DNA from: Paenibacillus sp.
Lineage (GTDB): Bacteria > Bacillota > Bacilli > Paenibacillales > YIM-B00363
DNA: 64,000 nt
Direction: 5' to 3'
NCBI RefSeq assembly: GCF_031177825.1
Contig: NZ_JAPSKE010000015.1
Span: forward strand, 1 to 64,000
Each line of letters opens with the position of its first letter. Position 1 is the first letter of the stretch. Below the pieces are notes generated by a model. The model saw only the letters and a program-made list of their open reading frames with translations. It had not been told where the DNA came from and did no database searches. The translations under genes were made by a program, and so were the position numbers. This document shows positions 17,759 to 26,537 of this stretch, piece after piece.

Positions 17759-17779
17759 GCGTACGCCCCCTCCAGCCCG

Positions 17780-20700
17780 TTAGTTCCACACGAGCAGCGT
17801 CGCCGAACGAGCCGGCAGCGCGATCTCGGACGCCCCGCCTTCGCCGGTCGACAGCTGCGGCGTCACGCGTTGCAGCCGCTCGTCGGCCGAGAAACGATAC
17901 GCCTCGGGTTGTCCCGCAAGGGCGACATTGGCGGTCAGCGAGGCATTCCGGTCGACCGTGTCCTTATTAAACAAGAGCACGTACACTTCGCCGTTCGCCC
18001 CCTCGATCGTATAGGCCCCGACCGCATCGACGTTCGACGTCGACGTCTTGACGCTCGTGCCTTCGATCTTGCCGCCTTGCCCATCGTAGTTCAGATACAT
18101 CGCGAACGCGTCTTCGATCGGCGTGCCCGCCTTGAAGTTGCCGAAGCGCGTCGCCAGATCGACGCCTTCGCGGCCGAAGATGGCCAACGCCTCCGCTTGC
18201 GCGAGACCCGCCGTGAGCCCGTCGCCGTTGCCGAAGTTGTATTCGGTGATGGCGAGCTTCATGTCCGGGTTGTATTTCGCGATCATCTCCTTCATCCGGG
18301 GGATGAGTCGAATCGGTTCCTGAATCCAGGAATTGTCGACGAAGGTCGGATGATACAGCGACTTGAGCGATTGCAGACGCCGCTTCTGCACGTACGACGA
18401 TTCGTTATCCTCGGCGATGCCGCCCTCTTGCGGATAGAAGTGAATATCCAAGTAGTCGACCAGCTGCGTCCCGTTCGGGTCGGAATCTTCGTAGTCTTTC
18501 ACTTGCTTCAAGTACCATTCCAGGAACGGCAAGCCGTCGTGCGACTGGCGGTCCGCGCCGTCCGTGCAGTAATCCGCCGAAGAATAGAAGTATGCGCACC
18601 AGCCCCACGACACCGGACCGAAAATCTGCGCGTCCGGGTCGGCCGCCTTAATGGCCGAGGCGTACTCTTCCGTGAAGTTCCAGATGTCGTCGTACGTCGT
18701 CGGTTCCGGACGCAGGTCGCGGTGGGTGACGTACCAAATTTCCGGCTCGTTGTCGAGCGCATAGAAATTTACTTTATCCCCGTTGTTTTTCAGATGCTCG
18801 ATCCACTCGACGACGAAATCCGGTCCGATCTCGACCGACGTGTCGTGCGGGTCGTTGATCGGCTCCATCCAATCGCCGTTCGGCAACTCGCCGTTGCCGG
18901 CGTCCGGACGTCCGTCCACCGCCGCCGTGCTGCGCTGCGGTCCGTACTTCTCGACGGAGAAGCCCCAGCTGACTTCGCGATCCTTGGCCGTCCAGCCGAT
19001 CGTCGGAATCGTCAGCAGCACCTCGTCGCCGCGGGCGTCTACGCGATCGATCAATTGATCGGTTTCCGTGCCGTCGGAGTCGTCGTACGGAATGTTCATG
19101 AAGTACCAGTCGGAAGCGCGGTTCGTCGTATCCAGCTTCCAATTGTACCGCGTCGTATTGTTTCCGCCCCACCGCTCGACCGGGAACGGAAGCGTCGACG
19201 TCGTCGGGTGCATGTCGTCGTAATTGATGCCGTAAATATTCTCGTCGATCGGCTTCCGATCCGACGCCGTGTCGATGTCGACGGATACCGTCGGCAGCTC
19301 CGGCTGCGGGAGAGACACCGGCGACGTATTGCGCAGAAACGAGACGTCGTCGATATAGACGACCGGTTGATTTTGCTCCGTGCCGGCTTGGAATACGATG
19401 CCCGTGAACGCCCCGTCGGTTACGCCGAAGTCCGCCGCGTTCAGCGTCACTTCCTGCCATTCGCCCGCGGCGAGCGCGCCGTTCGGCAGATGGTCGTTCA
19501 GCTCGGCCGTACCGACATAGCCTTGAGCTTCGTACAGATGCACAAGGATTCGCTGCCCGCCCGTCGCGCCGCCGTGAATCCAGAATCGTACGCCGTAGGT
19601 CTCTCCGAACCGTCGCTCCTGATCCCCGTTCAGCCAGACGCCGTCCCAGCCGCCGGGCATGAACTCGATCGAGAGCCGGCCGCTGTGCGCTTCGGCTTCG
19701 CTCAAGAGGTTCTTCTCGTGCCAGCTCCAGTTCGATGCGCCGGGCTCGAGGCCGTCGCGGTACAACGGCACCTCTTCGATGTCGGCGACCTGCACGTACG
19801 CGGATGCCGATTGCGCGCCGAGCGTACCCGTAATCTTGGCGACGCCTTCGCTCACGCCGACGACGCGGCCGCCTTCCACCGACACGATGCTCGGCGCGTC
19901 GCTGACCCAGGCCGCCTGGTCGCTGACGACTTTATCCGTGCCGTCCGCATAGAACGCCGTCATCTCGAGCGGCTGCGACTCGCCGGCCAGCAGCACGACT
20001 TGATGCTTATCGAGCCGCGTCTCGACCAAGGCCGCCGGGATAATCTCCTTCGCCCGCAGCACGATGTCGTCGAGATAGACGACCGGTTGATCGCCGCCCG
20101 ACGCATCCGCGATGACGAAGGCGTCGAACACTTGATCCAGCAGCCCGAGGGAGGCCAAGCTCGCCGAAGCGAGGCGCCATTCTCCGGCCGCCACGCCCTC
20201 CGGCAGCAGCGTCGAAAGCGGAACCTCGACGATCGGCCGGCCGCCGCTGAGGAACGATACCTTCAGCTGCTGGTCGCCGGCGCTGCCCCCGCGAATCCAA
20301 AACTCGAAAGACTCGTACGCTTTCCCGGCGATCGGTACGCCGGAATACAAGTACACCGCTCCGCCGTTGTCCGGCTCCATCCGGATGGAGCGTTCGCCCG
20401 TATGATAGGCGCCGGCGTAATCCAAGCTGTGTTCGGCCCAGCCGAAGTCTTGGAAGCCTGCCCCGAGCGATTCTTGGTAGACGGAGATGCCGGAGACGAC
20501 TTCCGGAGCGCCGCCCGGTCCGTTCTCGCCGGGTTCTTCGCCAGGCTCTTCTCCGCCGGGCTCCTCGCCGCCAGGTTCTTCGCCTCCGGGCTCCTCGCCG
20601 CCGGGCTCTTCTCCGCCGGGCTGCTCGCCCGCTCCGGCGCCGACGAACGCGATATCGTCGATCAGAAGCGCCGGTTGGTCCCCTCCGGTGACGTCCGACA

Positions 20701-21196
20701 AGATGATCGTGTCCACCCAGCCGTTGTCCGGGGACGCTTCGGCAGCCGGAATCGCGATTCGAACCCAGTCGTCGGCCGGGATCCCGCCTTCGACGAGCTC
20801 GTGCAGCATCCACTCCGACTGCGGCACCCCTCCGGTTTGGAACACGAGCTTCGCCTGTTGGCCGCCGAGCCCCTCCCCTTTCACGTACATTTCGAACGTC
20901 CCGAAATCGCTCGCCGTCAAGATGCGGTCGCGATAGAAATACATCGCTCTGCCGTCGTCCGGCTCCATGCGAATGGACGTCTCGCCGCCGCGCTTGTCGC
21001 CGGCGTACGCCAGATCGACTTGCGCCCAGCTGTAATTCGCATATAACGCGTTCAGCGCGTCGCCGTATACGATCTCCCTCGCTTCCGCCGCGCTAGCGGC
21101 GGGCGGCGCCGCAGCGGGCAGCAACGCGGCGGCCGTCAGCGCCAACGCGCCGACGGCGGCGATCGGTTTCTTCAGTCCTTCACCCAATAGTCCCAC
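17780..21196 (-). CDS. Secreted GH44 endoglucanase/xyloglucanase with carbohydrate-binding modules
   Basis: About 1138 residues. In order: signal peptide ending near APPAASA; a beta-sandwich carbohydrate-binding-like module; a linker of PGGEE repeats; a second and a third similar module, separated by a bacterial Ig-like (Big2) domain; and a C-terminal GH44 catalytic domain. GH44 hallmarks are NIYGINYDDMHP, ERWGGNNTTRYNW, the acid/base Glu in LDNEPEIWYVTHRD (about residue 817) and the nucleophile Glu in LAITEYNFG (about residue 985). GH44 enzymes cut beta-1,4-glucan and xyloglucan. I chose the GTG at 21196, 6 nt after AAGGAGAGG; two upstream ATGs have no SD. Confidence 0.9.
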   Translation of the reverse strand: MGLLGEGLKKPIAAVGALALTAAALLPAAAPPAASAAEAREIVYGDALNALYANYSWAQVDLAYAGDKRGGETSIRMEPDDGRAMYFYRDRILTASDFGTFEMYVKGEGLGGQQAKLVFQTGGVPQSEWMLHELVEGGIPADDWVRIAIPAAEASPDNGWVDTIILSDVTGGDQPALLIDDIAFVGAGAGEQPGGEEPGGEEPGGEEPGGEEPGGEEPGEEPGENGPGGAPEVVSGISVYQESLGAGFQDFGWAEHSLDYAGAYHTGERSIRMEPDNGGAVYLYSGVPIAGKAYESFEFWIRGGSAGDQQLKVSFLSGGRPIVEVPLSTLLPEGVAAGEWRLASASLASLGLLDQVFDAFVIADASGGDQPVVYLDDIVLRAKEIIPAALVETRLDKHQVVLLAGESQPLEMTAFYADGTDKVVSDQAAWVSDAPSIVSVEGGRVVGVSEGVAKITGTLGAQSASAYVQVADIEEVPLYRDGLEPGASNWSWHEKNLLSEAEAHSGRLSIEFMPGGWDGVWLNGDQERRFGETYGVRFWIHGGATGGQRILVHLYEAQGYVGTAELNDHLPNGALAAGEWQEVTLNAADFGVTDGAFTGIVFQAGTEQNQPVVYIDDVSFLRNTSPVSLPQPELPTVSVDIDTASDRKPIDENIYGINYDDMHPTTSTLPFPVERWGGNNTTRYNWKLDTTNRASDWYFMNIPYDDSDGTETDQLIDRVDARGDEVLLTIPTIGWTAKDREVSWGFSVEKYGPQRSTAAVDGRPDAGNGELPNGDWMEPINDPHDTSVEIGPDFVVEWIEHLKNNGDKVNFYALDNEPEIWYVTHRDLRPEPTTYDDIWNFTEEYASAIKAADPDAQIFGPVSWGWCAYFYSSADYCTDGADRQSHDGLPFLEWYLKQVKDYEDSDPNGTQLVDYLDIHFYPQEGGIAEDNESSYVQKRRLQSLKSLYHPTFVDNSWIQEPIRLIPRMKEMIAKYNPDMKLAITEYNFGNGDGLTAGLAQAEALAIFGREGVDLATRFGNFKAGTPIEDAFAMYLNYDGQGGKIEGTSVKTSTSNVDAVGAYTIEGANGEVYVLLFNKDTVDRNASLTANVALAGQPEAYRFSADERLQRVTPQLSTGEGGASEIALPARSATLLVWN
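20528..20628 (-). repeat. 15-bp coding repeats of the PGGEE linker
   Basis: A run of about six imperfect 15-bp units encodes (P)GGEE-type pentapeptides in the linker between the first and second binding modules of the GH44 enzyme. Such Pro/Gly/Glu linkers are flexible; the repeats may vary in number by slippage. Confidence 0.85.
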
Positions 21197-21353
21197 GCCA
21201 ATCCTCTCCTTCATGAAAAGCATAACCGGATTATAGCTTCGGTTCGGTCATTTCGCGCATGACAGGATGTCATGGATTGGCGGCCGTGGGATCATGAATC
21301 GTTCATGGGACTTTAGTACCTTGTATTCCCAAAAAAAGAATCGGCCTCCGGTC

Positions 21354-23264
21354 CTATCGGACCGGAAGCCTGATGTCGATACGGCAGCCTTGCTCTTGCG
21401 CGGCGCCGATCCAGAACGACCCGCCGAGCGCTTCCGCCCGCTCGCGCATCGTCGCCAGGCCGAAGCCGTACCGGCCGGCTTCGTACGCCGCTCCGTCGTT
21501 GGAGAGCGTAAACTCCAATGTGTCGCCCCGGATGCGGAGCTCGAAGTGGAACGCGCCGCAGCGGCCGTGCCGGATGCCGTTGCTTATCCCTTCCTGCAGC
21601 GCGTGAATAAGCACTTGGGCGTAGGCGGATCCGAGCGGAGGTATGTCTTCGATGTCGTATTCCGACGCGACGCCGCTCGTTCGAGACGCATCCTCCAGCA
21701 GCAGGCACAACGTCTCCCGCAAGTCGGTCTCGCCCTCGTCCTTGGCGAACCCCTGCATCGAATGCCGAATGTCTTCCAGACTCTTGCGAACAAGCTCGCC
21801 GGCGGTCGCCAGCGTCTTGAGCGCGTCGTCGGGACTCCGGCTCCACAGCATGCGCGCCGCCTCGATTTGCACGGCCGTCGTCGTGAGCGTATGCCCGACG
21901 ATGTCATGGACGTCGCGGGCGTTCCGATTGCGCGCCTCGGCTAGGGAAAGATGCGCGATCGCGCCCGTCGTTTCGCGCAGCGAGGACGCGAGGCGCTCCG
22001 TCGTTTCGACGGCGTAAGCTTTCACCTGCCGGTGAAGGTCCATATATCGGTTAAACAAGACCATTCCTTTGCAGAAGACGATCCAGAACAGCCCGGCCGG
22101 CAGGCAAAACTCCGCCGCATGCGCAAGCGGCTCCGACACGCTCTGCAGCCATGGGCGCACCGGCGGAAGGAAATGCACGATCACCTGCAGCGTGGTGCCG
22201 ACGTACATCCCGATCAGCCCGCTGAGGATCCAGCGTCGATCCGGGGATGGATCTCGCTTATGCAGCCGCAGCAGCGCGATGAGCGCCGCGAGCGGGAAGA
22301 CGACGATCATCGTCGGAACGACGAAAGTCACCAGCACGCGGTACGCGATCGGCAGCGCGTACGCCGTCGTCAGCACGCCCGCGAATACGCCGAAGGACAT
22401 CCGCTTCAGCCAGCGGAACAGCCTTCGGTAGGCGCCGTCGACCAGCTGTTCCATGAAGAGGAGCACCGAAAACACGGCCAACGATAGGAAGACGTCGGGC
22501 ACATACATGAACCATTCGCCCTCGAGATACCATAACGTCGTACGGCTGATATACCAATGCCCGAGGCCGGACGAGGTCATGAACAACGCGAATGCCAAAT
22601 TCAGCCGGCTTCGAACATCGTGAAGCCATAACAGAAATCCCGCGAACCCGATGAGCACGAAGACGAGCCCGATCAGAAAAATAAATTGGTCGGTCCCCAA
22701 ATACGCAGCGAAAATCGCATCCTTCTGACCGTATTGGGCCGCCGCGATCCGAAGCGGAGGGCGGGAGCCGTCCGTATATACGCGAAGGTACAGCATCTTC
22801 CCGGCGTCCTCCGGGCTTAGCTTCGTGATCGTACGGCTGTGTATCAAATTCACAGCAGGCGCGGCGGGCGGCATCCGGAACCGAAGCAGCTGCTTCTCGT
22901 CAAGGTACGCTTCGAATGCGCCCAGATGCCCGAGCAGGAGATGCGGATCTCTCGGCGATCGCTCCGGCAGCCGCTGTCGAAGCCAATAATAGCCGACGTA
23001 ACCGAACCGCGGCGCATCCGCTTGCAGTTCGGCGAGCGGGCGCCAATCGCCCTCGTCGAACGCCGGGACCGCGCCACGGAACGGCAAGTCGCCGACGATC
23101 GCCTCCCACGGGCCGGCGCTGACGGAATGCAAAGGTTCGACGCGGAATACGCGATCCAAGCCGTCGTTCCGATACAATATCGCGACGACGGCGACGAACG
23201 CCGTAATGACGAGCGCGAAGGACGTTACGGTGACGACGCGGGCGAGCGAAAGGCGAATGCGCAT
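21354..23264 (-). CDS. 7TMR-DISM sensor histidine kinase (HisKA_3 type)
   Basis: A 636-residue kinase. An N-terminal helix is followed by an extracellular beta-sandwich sensor domain (7TMR-DISMED2-like, about residues 35-190), a seven-helix membrane region (about 195-415) and a cytoplasmic HisKA_3 dimerisation domain with the phosphorylated His in RDVHDIVGHTL. The HATPase domain has EGISNGIRHG and GFGLATMRERAEALGG. It starts at the ATG at 23264, 2 bp after the stop of the response regulator with which it pairs. The signal is unknown; nearby polysaccharide genes make a sugar or wall cue possible. Confidence 0.9.
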   Translation of the reverse strand: MRIRLSLARVVTVTSFALVITAFVAVVAILYRNDGLDRVFRVEPLHSVSAGPWEAIVGDLPFRGAVPAFDEGDWRPLAELQADAPRFGYVGYYWLRQRLPERSPRDPHLLLGHLGAFEAYLDEKQLLRFRMPPAAPAVNLIHSRTITKLSPEDAGKMLYLRVYTDGSRPPLRIAAAQYGQKDAIFAAYLGTDQFIFLIGLVFVLIGFAGFLLWLHDVRSRLNLAFALFMTSSGLGHWYISRTTLWYLEGEWFMYVPDVFLSLAVFSVLLFMEQLVDGAYRRLFRWLKRMSFGVFAGVLTTAYALPIAYRVLVTFVVPTMIVVFPLAALIALLRLHKRDPSPDRRWILSGLIGMYVGTTLQVIVHFLPPVRPWLQSVSEPLAHAAEFCLPAGLFWIVFCKGMVLFNRYMDLHRQVKAYAVETTERLASSLRETTGAIAHLSLAEARNRNARDVHDIVGHTLTTTAVQIEAARMLWSRSPDDALKTLATAGELVRKSLEDIRHSMQGFAKDEGETDLRETLCLLLEDASRTSGVASEYDIEDIPPLGSAYAQVLIHALQEGISNGIRHGRCGAFHFELRIRGDTLEFTLSNDGAAYEAGRYGFGLATMRERAEALGGSFWIGAAQEQGCRIDIRLPVR

Positions 23265-23266
23265 CT

Positions 23267-23923
23267 CTACATGAACCTTTTTAAAATATCGATCGCTTGC
23301 TCGCGGTCCTTCGTCCCGATCTTATTGTAGATTCCGCTAATATAATTGCGGACCGTCCCGTCGCTCATGAACAGCTGCGTGGCGATCTGCCGGTTCGACT
23401 TGCCGAGAATGAGCATCTCGGCGATGTCCCGCTCCCGCGGCGACAGCACGATGCCCTCGTTCTTCAGCCGGGCCGCGCTCAATCGCGCGCTGCCGCTCTT
23501 GCGATCGGTCCGCAGCAAGGAGACGAGACGGGAGGCGACGAAAGAAGGCATGATCAACTGGCCTCCCGCCGCTTCCCGAATCGACCGAATGAGCTGTTCG
23601 CCCTGGAGATCCTTCAGCAGAAAGCCGTCCGCGCCGGCCGAGAAGCTTTCGACGATGAAGTCGTCCTCGGCGAACGTCGTCAGCACGATGACCTTCGCCT
23701 CCGGGCGGACTTCCTTGATGCGCCGCGTCGACTCGAGTCCGTCCATGCCCGGCATCTTGATGTCCATCAGGACGACGTCGGGCCGCAGCTTCTCCACGAG
23801 GGCGAGCCCCTGCTCCCCGTCGCCGGCCACGCCGACGACCTCCATATCTTCCTGCACGTTTATCATGGTTTGCAGACCGTCCCGCAGCAGCGTCTGATCG
23901 TCGACCAATACAATAGAAATCAT
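23267..23923 (-). CDS. NarL/LuxR-family response regulator
   Basis: A 218-residue regulator: receiver domain at residues 1-120 with phosphoacceptor Asp in VVLMDIKMPGMDG, switch Thr in VLTTF and Lys in FLLKDL; and a C-terminal LuxR helix-turn-helix with LSPRERDIAEMLILGKSNRQIA. It is transcribed before its HisKA_3 kinase, the reverse of the commonest order. The ATG at 23923 follows AGAGGA. Targets are not visible, although the regulator is divergent from the WGxxG-tail protein gene. Confidence 0.93.
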   Translation of the reverse strand: MISIVLVDDQTLLRDGLQTMINVQEDMEVVGVAGDGEQGLALVEKLRPDVVLMDIKMPGMDGLESTRRIKEVRPEAKVIVLTTFAEDDFIVESFSAGADGFLLKDLQGEQLIRSIREAAGGQLIMPSFVASRLVSLLRTDRKSGSARLSAARLKNEGIVLSPRERDIAEMLILGKSNRQIATQLFMSDGTVRNYISGIYNKIGTKDREQAIDILKRFM

Positions 23924-24160
23924 GGGCGCAGCATCCTCTTTTTCTAGTTAGCTAGCAATCTTTGGTCTTATTGTAAATGATCTTCCCGACCGTGTCGTCA
24001 CCCCCCTGCATAAAAGTTACAAGTCATATGACAATCCCCTCAAGAAGTCCCGGTTGTCAAAAACCGTCATCCCTCCAAGGGAGTAATCCGGGTTCCCGAT
24101 GCAAACAACTATAACGCAACGTTACACACATTCATTATCCGAAGGAGAGAGCGAATCGTT

Positions 24161-24547
24161 ATGAAGAAAATCAGCACGCTTGCACTGACGGCCGTCCTCG
24201 CATGCAGCATGGCCGTGCCCGCGTTCGCCGAGGGCGGCAACTCCGCGGCTTCGTCGATCGGTCATGGCACGCAGAACGGCGTGAACGCGACGGGCGCGAA
24301 CGGCGGCGGGATGACGACGAACCGCGCGACGACGACCGACACGAACGGCGTGAACGGCGCGAACCGTTACGGGTACGGCACTAACGCGCGCGGCGCGAAC
24401 ACGGGCTACGGCATGAACGGCGTCCGCATGAACAACCAGACGCGCGCGAATGCCGCCGCCAACGACGACGGCGTAGACTGGGGCTGGATCGGCCTCGCCG
24501 GCTTGCTCGGTCTTGCGGGTCTCCGCGGTCGCGAGAAGGCGAAATAA
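24161..24547 (+). CDS. Secreted Asn/Gly-rich protein with WGxxG-type C-terminal anchor
   Basis: A 128-residue protein: signal peptide (MKKISTLALTAVLA, cleavage near AFA-EGG), a low-complexity Asn/Gly/Thr-rich body with recurrent NGVN, GAN and YGYGTNARGAN pieces, and a C-terminal motif DWGWIGLAGLLGLAGLRG followed by REKAK. That ending matches the WGxxGxxG family, whose members are short secreted proteins seen mainly in Bacillota; a sorting or membrane role is inferred from its form, not known. The ATG follows GGAGAGAG by 9 nt, and a terminator follows. Confidence 0.75.
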   Translation: MKKISTLALTAVLACSMAVPAFAEGGNSAASSIGHGTQNGVNATGANGGGMTTNRATTTDTNGVNGANRYGYGTNARGANTGYGMNGVRMNNQTRANAAANDDGVDWGWIGLAGLLGLAGLRGREKAK

Positions 24548-24561
24548 TTAAGGAAGCGACG

Positions 24562-24607
24562 CAAACAGGCTGCCGAACTCCGTCTCCGGAGCGGCAGCCT
24601 GTTTTGT
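24562..24607 (+). terminator. Terminator after the WGxxG-type gene
   Basis: CAGGCTGCCG pairs with CGGCAGCCTG around a loop containing a small CTCCG/CGGAG stem, followed by TTTTGT. It may also serve the convergent DUF6062-like gene. Confidence 0.75.
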
Positions 24608-24633
24608 CGATCGCATTGGCGGGATGCAAGTCG

Positions 24634-25428
24634 TTACGGCTTCAGCGCAGCGTCCTTGAACGCTGCCGCGCGCTGCTTGTACCGGGTGTCGGTGCCCGGC
24701 AGGCCGACGTCAAGGCGCACGGCCCGTATCCAGCCGCCGAGATACGCGTCGCCTTCCTCGTCGGAAAAGCGCACGTTCGCCTTCCGCTCGATTTCCCGCA
24801 GATGTTCGATCTGCAAGTCCAAGCGCGAGAGCTGAATTTCGAGCAGCTCCGGGACGGACGGCCGCTCGGCGTGGCTCTGGATCAACCGGCGGAAGTGGGG
24901 GTGGCACAGCACTCCGCGATTGCGGTACCGTTCGCGGAATTCCTCGTCGCCCTCGAAGTAATCGACGACCGCGTCGACGTACCGCCGCTCGCAGGATTCG
25001 GTCGTCGCGCAGATCGGGCACCTCTCCTCCGACGCGAAGCTGCTTAAGTAGGCGCTCGTTTCGTCGCCGTCGGCTTTGCCGGTCATCCGGGCTTGGAGAA
25101 GCGAACGAAGCGCGTTCGATTTTTTCCGAAAGTCGCGTTGTTTTCGGCTGGTCAGGTACTTTTCCAAAGACGTCTTATGATCTTCGAGCAGCGCCCGGTA
25201 GAAGACGGCTTGCGAAGCGGGATCGCCCGACTCCTTCACCCGCCAGGCGTGCGCGTTGCAGTATCCTCTCGCCCGCACGTACGAGCCAATCAACTGACCG
25301 TCTCCGGCCCCTTCGCGCAGCAGCACCTTAATCATTCGCTCGACCCGTTCGTCCACCAACTTGCACACCGGACACTGATCGTGCTGCAGCGCATCGGCCA
25401 AGTCGTGGTACAAAATATACTTATCCAT
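24634..25428 (-). CDS. DUF6062-like Cys/His protein
   Basis: A 264-residue cytoplasmic protein with two CPxC pairs, CPVCKLV near residue 20 and CPICATTES near residue 137. Each is followed by a Cys-x-x-His element (YCNAHAWRV; LCHPHF). This duplicated CPxC...CxxH pattern matches the DUF6062 group and suggests two metal-binding sites. The function is unknown. The C-terminal third is rich in charged helix. The ATG at 25428 follows a GGGGGGACGGG stretch. It is divergent from the SleB-like gene. Confidence 0.65.
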   Translation of the reverse strand: MDKYILYHDLADALQHDQCPVCKLVDERVERMIKVLLREGAGDGQLIGSYVRARGYCNAHAWRVKESGDPASQAVFYRALLEDHKTSLEKYLTSRKQRDFRKKSNALRSLLQARMTGKADGDETSAYLSSFASEERCPICATTESCERRYVDAVVDYFEGDEEFRERYRNRGVLCHPHFRRLIQSHAERPSVPELLEIQLSRLDLQIEHLREIERKANVRFSDEEGDAYLGGWIRAVRLDVGLPGTDTRYKQRAAAFKDAALKP

Positions 25429-25553
25429 TCCCGTCCCCCCGCTTCGAAAATCCCGTTCTCGATGCGGCTATTGTCCCCCGCGGTGGAAATTACCATACCC
25501 AAACGGAACGAGATCTTTATATAATTCCAAGAGAACATAAGGAGGCGATATCG

Positions 25554-26360
25554 ATTCACAGCTTGAACATACATAAACTCGCGGCGTCGACGGCGGCTTC
25601 GCTGCTGCTCGCGGCGTCGCTCCTGGCGCCGGCGCCGAACGCGGCGGCGAAACCGCTGCAGCCGGTCGTCGTCGACGGGACGCGGCACGCGACCGCCGCC
25701 CTGCAGCGCGAAGGTTCCTTGCTCGTTCCGGCCGTCTTCCTCCGCAAGATGGGCGTCTCGGTCCAATGGGACGAGAACAACCAAGCCGTCGTGCTACAGA
25801 AGAACGGCGTGCGCCTGTCCCTGACGGCGGGTCCGGACGGCGTCGTTCACAAGCCGGAAGGCACTTACGTTCCGTTGCGCAACGCAGCGGAGAAGTTGGG
25901 AATGAGCGTCGCCTACGACGCGTCCACGCGAACGGCCGACATTACGACGACGTCTTTCGCCGCCAAATCCGCGAGCGTCACCGATGAAGACGTTCTGTGG
26001 CTCGAGCGGATTACGGAGGCCGAAGCCGGCGGAGAAGCCTACGAAGGGAAAGTCGCCGTAGCCGCATCGATCTTGAATCGAATCGACGATCCGAACTGGC
26101 CCGATACGATCCAAGGCGTCATCTTCCAGATCGTCGAAGTCGACGGAGTGGAGTATTATCAATACTCCCCGGTGGCGGACGGGCGCATCTACGAGGCGAA
26201 GCCGAGCGAGGAGACGCGGAAGGCCGTGCGGGCGGCGCTGGACGGGAGCGATCCGACCGACGGCGCGACGGTGTTTTATAACCCCCGGAAGACGGACAAT
26301 GCTTGGGTCCGGGAGCGTCCGGTTTCGAAGACGATCGGCAATCATGTTTTTTCCTATTAA
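25554..26360 (+). CDS. Cell-wall hydrolase with SleB/CwlJ domain and copper-amine-oxidase-like N-terminal domain
   Basis: About 268 residues. A signal peptide (LAASTAASLLLAASLLAP) is followed by a copper-amine-oxidase-N-like domain (about 35-130, with LLVPAVFLRKMGVSVQWD and YVPLRNAAEKLGM), common in Paenibacillus envelope proteins. The C-terminal Hydrolase_2 domain has WLERITEAEAGGE with the probable catalytic Glu, AASILNRI and ATVFYNPRKT. SleB-type enzymes cut spore cortex or cell-wall glycan. The start is unusual: the SD AAGGAGG is 8 nt from an in-frame ATT at 25554, while the first standard codon, TTG at 25563, is 17 nt away. Confidence 0.85.
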   Translation: MHSLNIHKLAASTAASLLLAASLLAPAPNAAAKPLQPVVVDGTRHATAALQREGSLLVPAVFLRKMGVSVQWDENNQAVVLQKNGVRLSLTAGPDGVVHKPEGTYVPLRNAAEKLGMSVAYDASTRTADITTTSFAAKSASVTDEDVLWLERITEAEAGGEAYEGKVAVAASILNRIDDPNWPDTIQGVIFQIVEVDGVEYYQYSPVADGRIYEAKPSEETRKAVRAALDGSDPTDGATVFYNPRKTDNAWVRERPVSKTIGNHVFSY

Positions 26361-26470
26361 TCAAGCCAAATGTACCCGTTTGAAATTGTGGCTCGAGCGA
26401 CGGCAACGGGACGAGCCTGACGAACCTCAAGCAAGTCGAGGAATCGTTAAAGCGCATTTCGTAAAATAGG

Positions 26471-26526
26471 AAAAAGGCTGCCACGTTCCGCGCGACAATC
26501 GCGAAGGAACGTTGGCAGCCTTTTTT
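26471..26526. terminator. Bidirectional terminator between the SleB-like and PrsA-like genes
   Basis: AAAAAGGCTGCCACGTTCC pairs with GGAACGTTGGCAGCCTTTTT around a loop with a small CGCG stem; A5 and T6 tracts flank it on the two sides. Confidence 0.9.
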
Positions 26527-26537
26527 CATAAGAACAT

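Noticed and set aside
20487..20936. Pro/Ser-rich plus-strand frame (PGSSPPGSSP repeats)
   Set aside because: It is the antisense of the PGGEE linker of the GH44 enzyme.
17588..21046. 1152-codon open frame on the plus strand
   Set aside because: It is the antisense shadow of the GH44 gene: Arg/Val/Asp/His-rich with no domain motif, a product of high GC at third positions. The GH44 frame has signal peptide, catalytic motifs and SD.
21224..21260. Promoter before the GH44 gene
   Set aside because: A good TATAAT is present on the minus strand (21235-21230) but no acceptable -35 lies at 16-18 bp, so I did not list it.
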